Assembly (NCBI GenBank): GCA_022838705.1
Contig: JALHJZ010000001.1
Span: 416,689-480,688 of the forward strand
Direction of reading: 5' to 3'
Origin: Candidatus Bipolaricaulota bacterium
GTDB taxonomy: Bacteria; Bipolaricaulota; Bipolaricaulia; Bipolaricaulales; Bipolaricaulaceae
DNA length: 64,000 nucleotides
Part shown: positions 9,114 to 16,810 of the stretch, piece by piece
Numbering within the stretch: the first letter of the stretch is position 1
Layout: each line of letters starts with the position of its first letter
Notes under the pieces: generated by a model
What the model was told of the DNA's origin: nothing
Databases searched by the model: none
The model's input: the letters and a program-made list of their open reading frames with translations, nothing else
Position numbers and translations under genes: made by a program

Positions 9114-9187
9114 GAGTTCGGGGGTGATGGCCGTCACCTGGTCGGCGGTCGGTGAACGGGGGGAGGCCTGGTTCCGCGAGCGAACGC

Positions 9188-9405
9188 CCCCTCACCCTCA
9201 ATCCCTCTCCCCCACCGGGGGAGAGGTAGGAGGAGGGGGTCTCAATCCCTCTCCCCACCGGGGAGAGGGCAGGGTGAGGGGCCATTCCTCTCCCCCACCG
9301 GGGGAGAGGGCAGGGTGAGGGGGAGAGGGTAGGTGAGGGGGAGGGTCGGTGAGGGGGCACCCTCCCCGCGCCCCTCCCTCACGGGAGGGGGGAAGGATTC
9401 AGGGG
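9188..9405. repeat. C/T-rich hairpin cluster flanking the MazF module (left copy)
   Basis: Several hairpin units. The segment 9233-9328 matches 10200-10296 in direct orientation with about four differences including one gap, so the toxin-antitoxin module between them is bracketed by direct repeats. Confidence 0.8.
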
Positions 9406-9413
9406 GAGCGCCG

Positions 9414-9770
9414 TCAGAGATCGAGGTGGATACGGATGGCCGCGCGCACACGCTCCCGAATTGCCTCGCTTGAGATGGCCCCATACGGTGGCCCAAGGCG
9501 CACTTTCGAGATCGTACGGATCTGGTGCGCGAGGATGATTGAATCCCAAGGTTGTCCCGCTACTCCCGCCTCAAGCACGACCTCGCTCGGGTAAATGCGT
9601 CGTCCGGGCTTGAGCACGGTTAGGGGGAGCACGGTCACGATCGGGAGTGTCTCGTTGACCGCCTCACAGGATACCACGAGAACGGGACGTTCCCCGGCTT
9701 GCTCGCTCCCCACCACTGGATCGAGCTTGGCTCGAACCAACCGCCACTGAAGAGGGCGAGGGGACTCCAT
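9414..9770 (-). CDS. MazF/PemK-family mRNA interferase toxin
   Basis: A 118-residue type II toxin. The N-terminal strand motif VRAKLDPVVGSEQAGERPVLVVS is the MazF/PemK hallmark, with the Arg of ERPVLVVS in the expected catalytic position. Later VTVLPLT and the helix SIILAHQIRTISKVRL match the family core. MazF enzymes cut mRNA at short specific sequences when their antitoxin is degraded. The gene starts 4 nt after the antitoxin stop codon, the usual antitoxin-toxin order for co-translation. Length is normal, so it looks intact. Repeat clusters flank both sides of the pair. Confidence 0.9.
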   Translation of the reverse strand: MESPRPLQWRLVRAKLDPVVGSEQAGERPVLVVSCEAVNETLPIVTVLPLTVLKPGRRIYPSEVVLEAGVAGQPWDSIILAHQIRTISKVRLGPPYGAISSEAIRERVRAAIRIHLDL

Positions 9771-9774
9771 GGGG

Positions 9775-10053
9775 TCAGCCGGGGATCATCCCGGTCGCTT
9801 CCCAATCGGCGGACAGGAAGGCCCGCTCGGTCTCCTCAACATCGTGCAGGAACAGGGGATCGGCGGCTGCCCGGAGGAATTCCTCCCTGAGTCTGGTCTG
9901 TTGAATCTGCCTCACCCTTTCGGCCAGAGCGTCCGCCACGAAAGCGCTCTGCGAGGCGGCCCTTCCTTCTGCCACCAGGGCTTGGACATCCGCCACCAGG
10001 CCAGCCGGAAGCGTCAAGGTGACCTTCTTCCGCTTTTCAGGGGGTTGTGCCAT
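9775..10053 (-). CDS. Ribbon-helix-helix antitoxin partner of MazF
   Basis: A 92-residue protein. The N-terminal KKVTLTLPAGLVADVQALV strand-helix fits a ribbon-helix-helix DNA-binding domain, as in MazE/CopG-type antitoxins. The C-terminal half (FLRAAADPLFLHDVEETERAF) is acidic and would bind and block the toxin. ATG 10053 is preferred over the longer frame from 10104 because GGAGGTGGCGG lies just upstream and the conserved domain follows at once. The dimer would be expected to repress its own promoter upstream of 10060; a TACTCAAACGGAGG-type upstream segment is visible but no operator could be firmly assigned. Confidence 0.85.
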   Translation of the reverse strand: MAQPPEKRKKVTLTLPAGLVADVQALVAEGRAASQSAFVADALAERVRQIQQTRLREEFLRAAADPLFLHDVEETERAFLSADWEATGMIPG

Positions 10054-10109
10054 CTCCGCCACCTCCGTTTGAGTATGGTACATGGTTATGGCTTCGATGT
10101 ACACCCGGG

Positions 10110-10310
10110 TTCCCCCTCACCTTCGATTCCTCTCCCCCACCAGGGGAGAGGGCAGGGTGAGGAGGCCATCCCTCTCCCCCAATGGGGTAGAGGTAGGATG
10201 AGGGGGTCTCAATCCCTCTCCCCATCGGGGGAGAGGGCAGGGTGAGGGGCCATTCCTCTCCCCCAGTGGGGGAGAGGGCAGGGTGAGGGGGAGAGGCAAG
10301 GTGAGGGGGG
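10110..10310. repeat. C/T-rich hairpin cluster flanking the MazF module (right copy)
   Basis: Four or so hairpin units. Segment 10200-10296 is the direct-repeat partner of 9233-9328, and 10180-10222 also matches 5960-6005 closely. Confidence 0.8.
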
Positions 10311-10333
10311 AACGGTCACGGGAGGACACGGGG

Positions 10334-10362
10334 TTGACGGCGGGGTGGGGACGGGCTACCCT
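10334..10362 (+). promoter_or_regulatory. Probable promoter of cysK-cysE
   Basis: TTGACG (10334-10339), 17 nt, TACCCT (10357-10362). It predicts a leader of about 130 nt before the cysK GTG. Near its end the leader can pair CCTC with GAGG across the Shine-Dalgarno (about 10487-10498), which might reduce initiation. Confidence 0.55.
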
Positions 10363-10500
10363 CCGCTCCATCTTCGGTCAAGGGGGTGCGTGCGCGTGAG
10401 GGGACATGGAATCTGCCGGGGTGGTCGCCTTTGTCGCGGCGTCCCCCCGTCTCGTAGCTAGTCAGCGGATCCTCTTCTCTTCGCCTCCGAGGAGGTCAGG

Positions 10501-11436
10501 GTGCCCATCCATGCGACCGTGAGCGAGCTCATCGGGAACACGCCCCTCGTTCGGCTCCGGCTCGGGGAGGGGACCGGGGCGCGGATCCTCGCCAAGCTCG
10601 AGATGTGGAACCCGCTGGGGAGCGTCAAGGATCGGATCGCCTGGGCGATGATCGCCGACGCCGAGGAGCGGGGCGCGCTCGCCCCCGGGGGAACCGTGGT
10701 CGAGCCGACGTCGGGGAACACCGGGATCGGCCTCGCCTTCGTGTGCGCACTCCGCGGGTACCCGCTCGTCCTCACGATGCCGGAGACGATGTCCCCCGAG
10801 CGGCGGGCGATCCTCGCTGCCCTCGGGGCGGAGCTCGTCCTCACCCCCGCCGCGGCGGGGATGGCGGGGTCGGTGCGCGTGGCGCGGGAGCTCGCGGCCG
10901 AGCGGGGGGCGTTCCTGCCGAACCAGTTCGAAAACCCGGCCAACCCGCGCGCCCATGAGCAAACCACGGCCGAGGAGATTTGGCGGGATACGGGCGGGGA
11001 GGTGGACGTGTTCGTCGCCGGGATCGGGACCGGCGGGACGATCACCGGCGTGGGGCGGTTCCTCAAGCGGCGCCGGCCCGGGGTCCGCATCGTGGGGGTG
11101 GAGCCGGCCGCGTCGCCGGTCCTCGCCGGGGGGAGCCCGGGTGCGCACCGGATCGAGGGGATCGGGGCCGGGTTCGTGCCCCCGGTCCTCGACCGGGCGA
11201 TGCTCGATGAGGTCCTCGCCGTGACCGAGGACGAGGCGGAGGCGATGGCGCGGCGGCTCGCCAGGGAGGAGGGGATCCTGGCCGGGATCTCGTCCGGGGC
11301 CGCCCTCGCCGCAGCGCTCCGCGTCGCCCGGCGGCCGGAGTGTGCCGGGAAGACCGTCGTTGTGGTCCTCCCCGACCGGGGGGAGAGGTACCTCTCCACC
11401 CCTCTCTTCCGGGTCCCAGGAGGGGGCATTGGCTAG
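10501..11436 (+). CDS. cysK: Cysteine synthase (O-acetylserine sulfhydrylase)
   Basis: A 311-residue PLP enzyme that makes L-cysteine from O-acetylserine and sulfide. The PLP-binding Lys43 lies in NPLGSVKDR, the phosphate-binding loop is TSGNTGIGLAF, and GIGTGGTITGVGRFLK marks the second glycine-rich loop. Length is typical of CysK/CysM. The GTG start has GAGGAGG 6 nt upstream. The stop codon overlaps the start of cysE by 8 nt, so enzyme and substrate supplier are made together, and CysK-CysE may also assemble as the cysteine synthase complex. CysK and CysM cannot be told apart with certainty from sequence alone. Confidence 0.95.
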   Translation: MPIHATVSELIGNTPLVRLRLGEGTGARILAKLEMWNPLGSVKDRIAWAMIADAEERGALAPGGTVVEPTSGNTGIGLAFVCALRGYPLVLTMPETMSPERRAILAALGAELVLTPAAAGMAGSVRVARELAAERGAFLPNQFENPANPRAHEQTTAEEIWRDTGGEVDVFVAGIGTGGTITGVGRFLKRRRPGVRIVGVEPAASPVLAGGSPGAHRIEGIGAGFVPPVLDRAMLDEVLAVTEDEAEAMARRLAREEGILAGISSGAALAAALRVARRPECAGKTVVVVLPDRGERYLSTPLFRVPGGGIG

Positions 11437-11962
11437 CCGGATCCGCGAAGACATTGCGGCGATGCGGGCCCGCGATCCGGCGGCGGGATCCTCGCTCGAG
11501 GTCTTCCTCTGCTACCCCGGGCTCCACGCGGTGTGGCTGCACCGGATCCACCACTGGCTGTGGAATCACCGGCTGCGGCTCCTGGCGCGGATCCTCGCCC
11601 ACGGGGCGCGGGCCGCGACCGGGGTCGAGATCCACCCCGGGGCCCGGCTCGGACGGAGGGTGACGATTGACCACGGGATGGGGGTGGTGATCGGCGAGAC
11701 GACCGAGGTCGGGAACGATGTCCACCTCTACTCGGGAGTCGTCCTGGGCGGCGTGTCGCGGCAGAGGGGGAAGCGCCACCCGACGATCGAAGACGGGGTC
11801 GTGATCGGGGCGGGGGCGATCCTGCTCGGGCCGATCCGGGTGGGGGAGGGGGCGCGGATCGGGGCCGGGGTCGTGGTGCGGACCGACATCCCGCCGCAGG
11901 CCACCGTGGTCGCGTCCCCTCCGACGATCGCCGTCAACTCCCGTACAGCCAGCGGTAGGTGA
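11429..11962 (+). CDS. cysE: Serine O-acetyltransferase
   Basis: A 177-residue short-form CysE. After an N-terminal helical part (REDIAAMRARDPAAGSS) it shows the left-handed beta-helix hexapeptide repeats (GVEIHPGARLGRRVTIDHG, GNDVHLYSGVVLGG, GVVIGAGAILLGPIRVGEGA). The catalytic His is in TIDHGMG. It acetylates L-serine with acetyl-CoA for CysK. The TTG at 11429 is chosen because AGGAGGGGG sits 5 nt upstream and ASRIREDIAAM is the usual family beginning; this overlaps cysK by 8 nt. The 3' end runs 29 nt into the convergent transglycosylase gene, so the last residues may be poorly conserved. Confidence 0.92.
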   Translation: MASRIREDIAAMRARDPAAGSSLEVFLCYPGLHAVWLHRIHHWLWNHRLRLLARILAHGARAATGVEIHPGARLGRRVTIDHGMGVVIGETTEVGNDVHLYSGVVLGGVSRQRGKRHPTIEDGVVIGAGAILLGPIRVGEGARIGAGVVVRTDIPPQATVVASPPTIAVNSRTASGR

Positions 11963-13649
11963 GCCAGGCGGTGACGACCTTCCCCAGGTACTCGCGGGTC
12001 TCGGTCGCGCGGAGGTGGGCGGGGAGGTCGGCCGCGCTCGCGACCCCGGCCGTCCACCGCCGGAGGTTCCCCGGGCCCCCGTTGTAGGCGGCCACGGCCC
12101 ACACGAGGTCGCCCCCGGACTCGCGGAGGAGGTAGCTGAGGTACCACGTCCCGAGCCGGATGTTGTAGTCGGGGGAGAAGAGGTCCCCCTCCCGGTACGG
12201 GATCGTGAGCTTTTCCTCGGCGATCCAGCGGGCGGTGGAGGGGAGGAGCTGCATCAGGCCTCGGGCGTCGGACGAGGAGACGGCGGTGGGGGAGAACCCG
12301 CTCTCCTCCCGGATCACGGCGAGGACGAGGTACGGATCCACCCCGTACTCCCCCGCCCAGTGGAGCACGGTGTCCCACCACGCGAGGGGGTAGGCCAGGC
12401 GGTAGGCGCGGGGGGAGGGGATGGTGGACAGGACCCCGCTCCCGACCCGGAACGCGGCGCGCCAGTCGCCGTGCCGAGCGTACCACTCGCCGATCGCGAG
12501 CCGATCGGCCGGGGAGCCGCGGCGCTCCGCGATCGCAAGCTCCACCTCCGCCCATTGCCGCCCGTCCCCGCCCGGGAACGCGGAGAGGAGAGCATCGGCG
12601 AGGGACATGGCCGGGGGGAACGACGGGATCGGGTCCGCAGCCGTGGCGAACGGGGCCGCCGGCACGCCGGCGACCCAGGCGAGGGCCGGGGAGAGGAGGC
12701 GGGCGGCCTCCGCGGCCTGGGCTGCCTCCCCCCGCTCCCGGTGGAGGAGGTAGAGGCGGAGGGCGGCGTCGTCGCGTGCGCGTGACGTGCCGCGGGCGAG
12801 CTCCCAGTAGAGGTCCATCGCGTCGCGGGGGCGCCCCTGGGCCTCGAGGAGCCGCCCCGCCCGCCACTTCGCCTCCGGCTCTGGGGACTGGCGGTAGGCG
12901 GCGATCGCCTCCTCCGCCCGCCCCTGGGCCTCGAGGATGAGCCCGGCCGCGTAGGCCCCCGCTGTCCCGGCGGCGCGGTAGGCGAGGAGGGCCCGGTCCA
13001 CCTCCCCGGCCCGTTCGAGCGCGCGGCCGTACTCGAGTTGGACCCCGCGATCCCCAGGAGTGGCGGCGAGGTACCGCTCGAACTCCGGGAGCGCCTCCTG
13101 CGGCCGGCCGAGGGCGGCGAGGGCCCGCGCCCGTTCGAGCGCGGCCTCGGTCCCCCCGACCCCGGCGAGTACGGTCAGGGCAGCGCCCGGAGCCCCCCCC
13201 TTCGTCAGAACGGCGGCCGCCCGTAGGGGATCGCCCTCCAGCCGGAGGACGGCCTGGACCGCGTCCGGGCGGGGGAGGAGCGCTTCCCATTCCCCGCGCG
13301 CCTCGGCGGCCCGGCCCGATGCTTCGAGGGCCCGCGCGAGGTCTGCCCGGAGGTCGGAGGTGGGGTAGAGGGCGAGGGCGGACCGGAGGATGGGCACCGC
13401 CAGGGTAGGGGACCCGTGGGCGAGGTGCCACCGGCCGAGGGCAACGCGGGCCTGCCAGCCTACGCTATCGTCGCGGTCAGCGAGCGAGGTGAGCTCGGCG
13501 AGCGATCCGGGGAGGCGATCGCAGGCCTCCCGGAGGCGGAGGTAGTCACCGACCGCGGCCGGGGGGGGATCGGTCCCCCCGAGGAGGGCGGCCAGGCCGA
13601 GGAGGAGCCCGGCGAGGATGAGCGGACCGATCACGGCTTTCAACTGCAC
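11934..13649 (-). CDS. Soluble lytic murein transglycosylase (Slt70-like) with TPR-rich N-terminus
   Basis: About 571 residues: an N-terminal hydrophobic signal/anchor (AVIGPLILAGLLLGLAALLGG), a long Ala/Arg-rich helical-repeat region resembling TPRs (about 60-400), then an SLT domain near the C-terminus. The SLT domain shows the catalytic Glu in VIREESGF, followed by SSDARGLMQLLP and AVAAYNGGPGNLRRW, all diagnostic. It cleaves peptidoglycan between MurNAc and GlcNAc with 1,6-anhydro product formation, in the periplasm. GTG 13649 is preferred (GGAGGCGA upstream, hydrophobic segment then begins at once); ATG 13709 would add 20 residues. It overlaps the convergent cysE by 29 nt. Confidence 0.9.
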   Translation of the reverse strand: MQLKAVIGPLILAGLLLGLAALLGGTDPPPAAVGDYLRLREACDRLPGSLAELTSLADRDDSVGWQARVALGRWHLAHGSPTLAVPILRSALALYPTSDLRADLARALEASGRAAEARGEWEALLPRPDAVQAVLRLEGDPLRAAAVLTKGGAPGAALTVLAGVGGTEAALERARALAALGRPQEALPEFERYLAATPGDRGVQLEYGRALERAGEVDRALLAYRAAGTAGAYAAGLILEAQGRAEEAIAAYRQSPEPEAKWRAGRLLEAQGRPRDAMDLYWELARGTSRARDDAALRLYLLHRERGEAAQAAEAARLLSPALAWVAGVPAAPFATAADPIPSFPPAMSLADALLSAFPGGDGRQWAEVELAIAERRGSPADRLAIGEWYARHGDWRAAFRVGSGVLSTIPSPRAYRLAYPLAWWDTVLHWAGEYGVDPYLVLAVIREESGFSPTAVSSSDARGLMQLLPSTARWIAEEKLTIPYREGDLFSPDYNIRLGTWYLSYLLRESGGDLVWAVAAYNGGPGNLRRWTAGVASAADLPAHLRATETREYLGKVVTAWLTYRWLYGS

Positions 13650-13729
13650 TCTCGCCTCCACCGGTGCCAAGGGTAGGGGCGCCGCGCGGCGCGGGGAAGG
13701 ACGGAACACCCCTCGCCAGGGGACGCTCC

Positions 13730-13768
13730 GGTCGAAACGAACCGGGGCAGGCTCAGCGCCTGCCCCGG
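13730..13768 (-). terminator. Likely intrinsic terminator of the gene at 13792-14292
   Basis: CCGGGGCAGGC / GCCTGCCCCGG stem with a 5-nt loop, followed on the minus strand by TTCGTTTC. The T-tract is broken, so efficiency may be modest. Confidence 0.65.
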
Positions 13769-13791
13769 CATGATCTTTCAGGCGTCAGGTT

Positions 13792-14292
13792 CTAGAACAT
13801 GACGTACAGGCCAACCCCCGGCATGAGGAGGGCGGTGATCTGCATGTTGGCCAGGCTCACGATCCCGATCAGCCGGATCTGGCCGTAGAGCCCGAACGTG
13901 TCCGACAGGGCGAAGTAGACCCCCGCAATCCCGTTCGCGGAGAGGTTGATCTGGGCGACACCGCCGATCCCCCCCGCCATCGCCGCGATCCCCCCCGCTC
14001 CGCCGCCGAAGTAGGGTGCGAACCCCTCGAGCGTCGGGAGGATGAGGTATGAGGCATCTACCGAGAACGCCATCGCCCCCTGGGCGAACGCCCACACGCC
14101 CAGCGTGAACCGAACGGCGGAGGTATCCCCGGTCGGCATCTCATAGAACACGTCAAGGATCGGCGATCCCAGCGCAAGGTTGAAGCTCCCCCCGACCCCG
14201 AGCTTTCCCGCCTGCCCCCCCTCTGCCCCCCACACCGGGGCGAGCGAAAGCCCTACCACGCACAGCAGGGCACACACGAACGACCGTTTCAT
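13792..14292 (-). CDS. Small secreted glycine-rich beta-type protein, unknown
   Basis: A 166-residue exported protein with signal peptide MKRSFVCALLCVVGLSLAPVWG. The mature part is glycine-rich with alternating short strands (KLGVGGSFNLALGSP, FTLGVWAFAQGAMAFS, GLYGQIRLIGIVSL) and ends with GLYVMF. A terminal Phe and amphipathic strands are consistent with a small outer-membrane barrel, but no family is recognised. AGGAGGTGG precedes the ATG, a TAGAAT box lies at complement 14319-14324, and a terminator follows, so it is a single-gene unit. It is divergent from hutU. Confidence 0.75.
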   Translation of the reverse strand: MKRSFVCALLCVVGLSLAPVWGAEGGQAGKLGVGGSFNLALGSPILDVFYEMPTGDTSAVRFTLGVWAFAQGAMAFSVDASYLILPTLEGFAPYFGGGAGGIAAMAGGIGGVAQINLSANGIAGVYFALSDTFGLYGQIRLIGIVSLANMQITALLMPGVGLYVMF

Positions 14293-14393
14293 CTGCCACC
14301 TCCTAGTGGATGGCGGCCATTCTACCCCAGACGGCCCCGGCAGGGCGAACGGCCTTTACCGGGGCGGCGGTTCGGTCTACCATCACGTTCGCG

Positions 14394-16088
14394 ATGGAAA
14401 AAACGAACGCGCGGACGGTGCGCGCCCCGCGGGGGACAACGCTCTCCTGCAAAGGATGGCCTCAAGAGGCGGCGCTCCGGATGCTCATGAACAACCTCGA
14501 CCCCGAGGTGGCCGGCGATCCGGCGAACCTCATCGTCTATGGCGGTACCGGCAAGGCGGCCCGCTCCTGGGAGGATTTCGACCTGATCGTCCGGTCGCTC
14601 CGCGAGCTTGAAGGCGACGAGACGCTCGTGGTCCAGTCCGGCCGGGCGGCGGCCATCTTCCGGACCCACGACGATGCGCCGCGCGTCCTCATCGTGAATG
14701 CCATGCTCGTCCCCGAGTGGGCAACTTGGGAGAAATTCAGGGAGCTCGAGCGGCGGGGGCTCACCATGTACGGCCAGATGACGGCCGGGAGCTGGATCTA
14801 CATCGGGACCCAGGGGATCCTCCAGGGGACCTACGAGACCTTGGCCGAGTGCGCCCGCCAGCACTTCGCCGGATCGCTCCGCGGGAGGCTCGTCCTCACC
14901 GCCGGGCTCGGGGAGATGGGGGGAGCACAACCCCTGGCGATCACGATGAACGATGGGGTCGGGCTGATCGTGGAGATCAACCCCGACAAGATGAAGCGGC
15001 GCCTCTCCCTCGGCCAGCTCGACACGTGGACCGACTCCCTGGACAAGGCCCTCGACCTCGCCCTTGCGCACAAGAAGAGGGGCGAGCCCCTCTCCGTCGG
15101 GCTCCTCGGGAACGCCGCCGACGTCTATCCCGAGCTCCTCCGACGGGGGGTGATCCCGGACGTGGTCACGGACCAGACCGCGGCCCACGATGAGCTCGCG
15201 GGCTACGTCCCCGGCGGGATGGCCTACCAGGAGGCCCTCCGGCTGAGGGAGGGTAATCCCGCTAAGTACATCGAGCTCTCCTACAAGTCCATGGTCCGCC
15301 ACGTGCGGGCGATGCGGGACATGAAGGAGGCCGGAGCGGTGGTGTTCGATTACGGCAACGCCCTCCGGGCTCAGGCCGAACGGGGTGGGCTTTCCCACGA
15401 GGAGGCGTTCTCCTTCCCCGGGTTCGTCCAGGCCTACATCCGCCCGATGTTCTGCGCCGGGAAGGGCCCGTTTCGGTGGGTGGCCCTGTCCGGCGATCCC
15501 AAGGACATCGAGCGCACCGATCGGGCGGTGATGGAGCTTTTCCCCAGGGACGAGGCCCTGGCCCGCTGGATCCAACAGGCGGAGGAGAAGGTGCGGTTCC
15601 AGGGGCTTCCGGCGCGGCTCTGCTGGCTTGGCTATGGAGAGCGAGCCCAGGCCGGGCTCCGGTTCAACGAGCTCGTCCGGAAGGGGGAGATCAAGGCCCC
15701 GATCGTGATCGGCCGCGACCACCTCGACTCGGGCTCGGTGGCCTCCCCGTACCGGGAGACGGAGGGGATGCGCGATGGCTCCGATGCCATCGCCGACTGG
15801 CCGATCCTGAACGCCCTCCTCAACGCTGTCTGTGGGGCGACCTGGGTCTCGGTGCACCACGGCGGCGGGGTAGGGATCGGGAAGAGCATCCACGCCGGGA
15901 TGGTGATCGTCGCCGATGGGACCGAGGCCGCCGACCGCCGCCTGGAGCGGGTGCTCACCGTGGATCCTGGGCTTGGGGTGGCCCGCCACGCCGATGCGGG
16001 GTACGAGCAGGCGGTCGCGGTCGCCCGCGAGCGCGGGGTGCGGATCCCCCGGCTTTCGATGTCGGATCCGGGTGTTCCGAAGGGCTGA
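14394..16088 (+). CDS. hutU: Urocanate hydratase
   Basis: A 564-residue urocanase, which uses tightly bound NAD+ to convert urocanate to 4-imidazolone-5-propionate in histidine degradation. Diagnostic segments are YGGTGKAARSWEDF near the N-terminus, GLGEMGGAQPLA (NAD-binding loop), MFCAGKGPFRW with the active-site Cys region, RDHLDSGSVASPYRETEGM and HHGGGVGIGKSIHAGMV. Length is normal for the family. ATG 14394 begins the conserved protein; a TACCAT box ends 10 nt upstream and no Shine-Dalgarno is visible, so the mRNA may be leaderless. No hutH, hutI or hutG is in the window, so either the rest of the pathway is elsewhere or the enzyme serves another imidazole. Confidence 0.95.
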   Translation: MEKTNARTVRAPRGTTLSCKGWPQEAALRMLMNNLDPEVAGDPANLIVYGGTGKAARSWEDFDLIVRSLRELEGDETLVVQSGRAAAIFRTHDDAPRVLIVNAMLVPEWATWEKFRELERRGLTMYGQMTAGSWIYIGTQGILQGTYETLAECARQHFAGSLRGRLVLTAGLGEMGGAQPLAITMNDGVGLIVEINPDKMKRRLSLGQLDTWTDSLDKALDLALAHKKRGEPLSVGLLGNAADVYPELLRRGVIPDVVTDQTAAHDELAGYVPGGMAYQEALRLREGNPAKYIELSYKSMVRHVRAMRDMKEAGAVVFDYGNALRAQAERGGLSHEEAFSFPGFVQAYIRPMFCAGKGPFRWVALSGDPKDIERTDRAVMELFPRDEALARWIQQAEEKVRFQGLPARLCWLGYGERAQAGLRFNELVRKGEIKAPIVIGRDHLDSGSVASPYRETEGMRDGSDAIADWPILNALLNAVCGATWVSVHHGGGVGIGKSIHAGMVIVADGTEAADRRLERVLTVDPGLGVARHADAGYEQAVAVARERGVRIPRLSMSDPGVPKG

Positions 16089-16095
16089 ACGGCCC

Positions 16096-16599
16096 TCACC
16101 CGGACGAAAGGGATTCCCCGGCCAACGCCAGCGTGGCGAGGGTCTTGGCATCGCCCACGCCGGCCCGGGCGAGGCGCTGGATCTCGGCCACGGTGAGGAA
16201 GCGGACCTCGTCCACCTCCGATCTGGCCCCCGGCTCCCCAGACGGATCCCCGGCCAGGAAGAGGTACGTCCGCTCGGTGGAGTAGCCGGGCGTGGGGTAC
16301 ACGGTCCCCAGGTAGCGCCAGTGGCGGGCGGTGAGCCCAGTCTCCTCCCAGAGCTCCCGTTGGGCGGCGGCGAGCGGTCGTTCCCCGCGCTCCAGTACGC
16401 CGGCGGGGATCTCCCACAGCGGACCTCCGGCCCCCTCGCGGTGCTGACGCACGAGGAGGACCCGCCCCGCGCGATCGCGGACGAGCACCGCTACCGCCCC
16501 GGGGTGGAGCACCACCTCCCGCCGGCCGGCCGGGGTCGCCCGCACCGCGACGGAGATTGCCCGGCCCCGGAAGGCGATGGAGTGCGACCCTGACGCCAC
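16096..16599 (-). CDS. Nudix hydrolase, ADP-ribose pyrophosphatase-like
   Basis: A 167-residue Nudix protein with a perfect Nudix box, GVLERGERPLAAAQRELWEE followed by TGL, at about residues 70-92. The flanking strands (WEIPAGVLE before the box, YLGTVYPTPGYSTERTYLFLA after it) match the ADP-ribose/NudF type, which hydrolyses ADP-ribose to AMP and ribose 5-phosphate. The GTG start lies 5 nt after the stop of the small membrane gene upstream, so it is the last gene of the long minus-strand peptide-transport operon. The link between the two functions is unclear and may be only transcriptional. Substrate is inferred from motif layout. Confidence 0.88.
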   Translation of the reverse strand: MASGSHSIAFRGRAISVAVRATPAGRREVVLHPGAVAVLVRDRAGRVLLVRQHREGAGGPLWEIPAGVLERGERPLAAAQRELWEETGLTARHWRYLGTVYPTPGYSTERTYLFLAGDPSGEPGARSEVDEVRFLTVAEIQRLARAGVGDAKTLATLALAGESLSSG

Positions 16600-16603
16600 G
16601 GGG

Positions 16604-16810
16604 CTAGCCGTCGCCCCCGTCCCTGGGGCGCACGTAGTGGGAGAGCCCGATCATCCCGAGGATGATCCCCCCCACCGATAGGATGTACGAGGCGAAACAA
16701 AGCCCGAGGGTGGGTTCGATCAGGCGCAAGACCATCAGGAACGCGAGGACCACCGCCACCACCATCATCACGGCGGCGCTCGCGATCTGCCCCCGCGGGC
16801 TGCGCATCAT
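16604..16810 (-). CDS. Small membrane protein with two predicted transmembrane segments
   Basis: A 68-residue protein (MMRSPRGQIASAAVMMVVAV...) with hydrophobic stretches at about residues 9-30 and 33-54 and a polar tail rich in Asp and Gly. Its ATG overlaps the oppF stop codon in an ATGA junction, so it is translationally coupled to the transporter ATPase and followed closely by the Nudix gene. I do not recognise a family. A role in the transporter is possible but unsupported beyond gene order. Confidence 0.7.
   Translation of the reverse strand: MMRSPRGQIASAAVMMVVAVVLAFLMVLRLIEPTLGLCFASYILSVGGIILGMIGLSHYVRPRDGGDG

Noticed and set aside
9188..10310. Insertion sequence around the MazF module
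   Set aside because: Direct repeats are present but there is no transposase frame, no terminal inverted repeat pair and no target-site duplication that I can define.
10363..10500. Riboswitch or T-box in the cysK leader
   Set aside because: Only a small hairpin over the Shine-Dalgarno is visible. No T-box sequence, SAM-type core or conserved multi-helix fold could be found.
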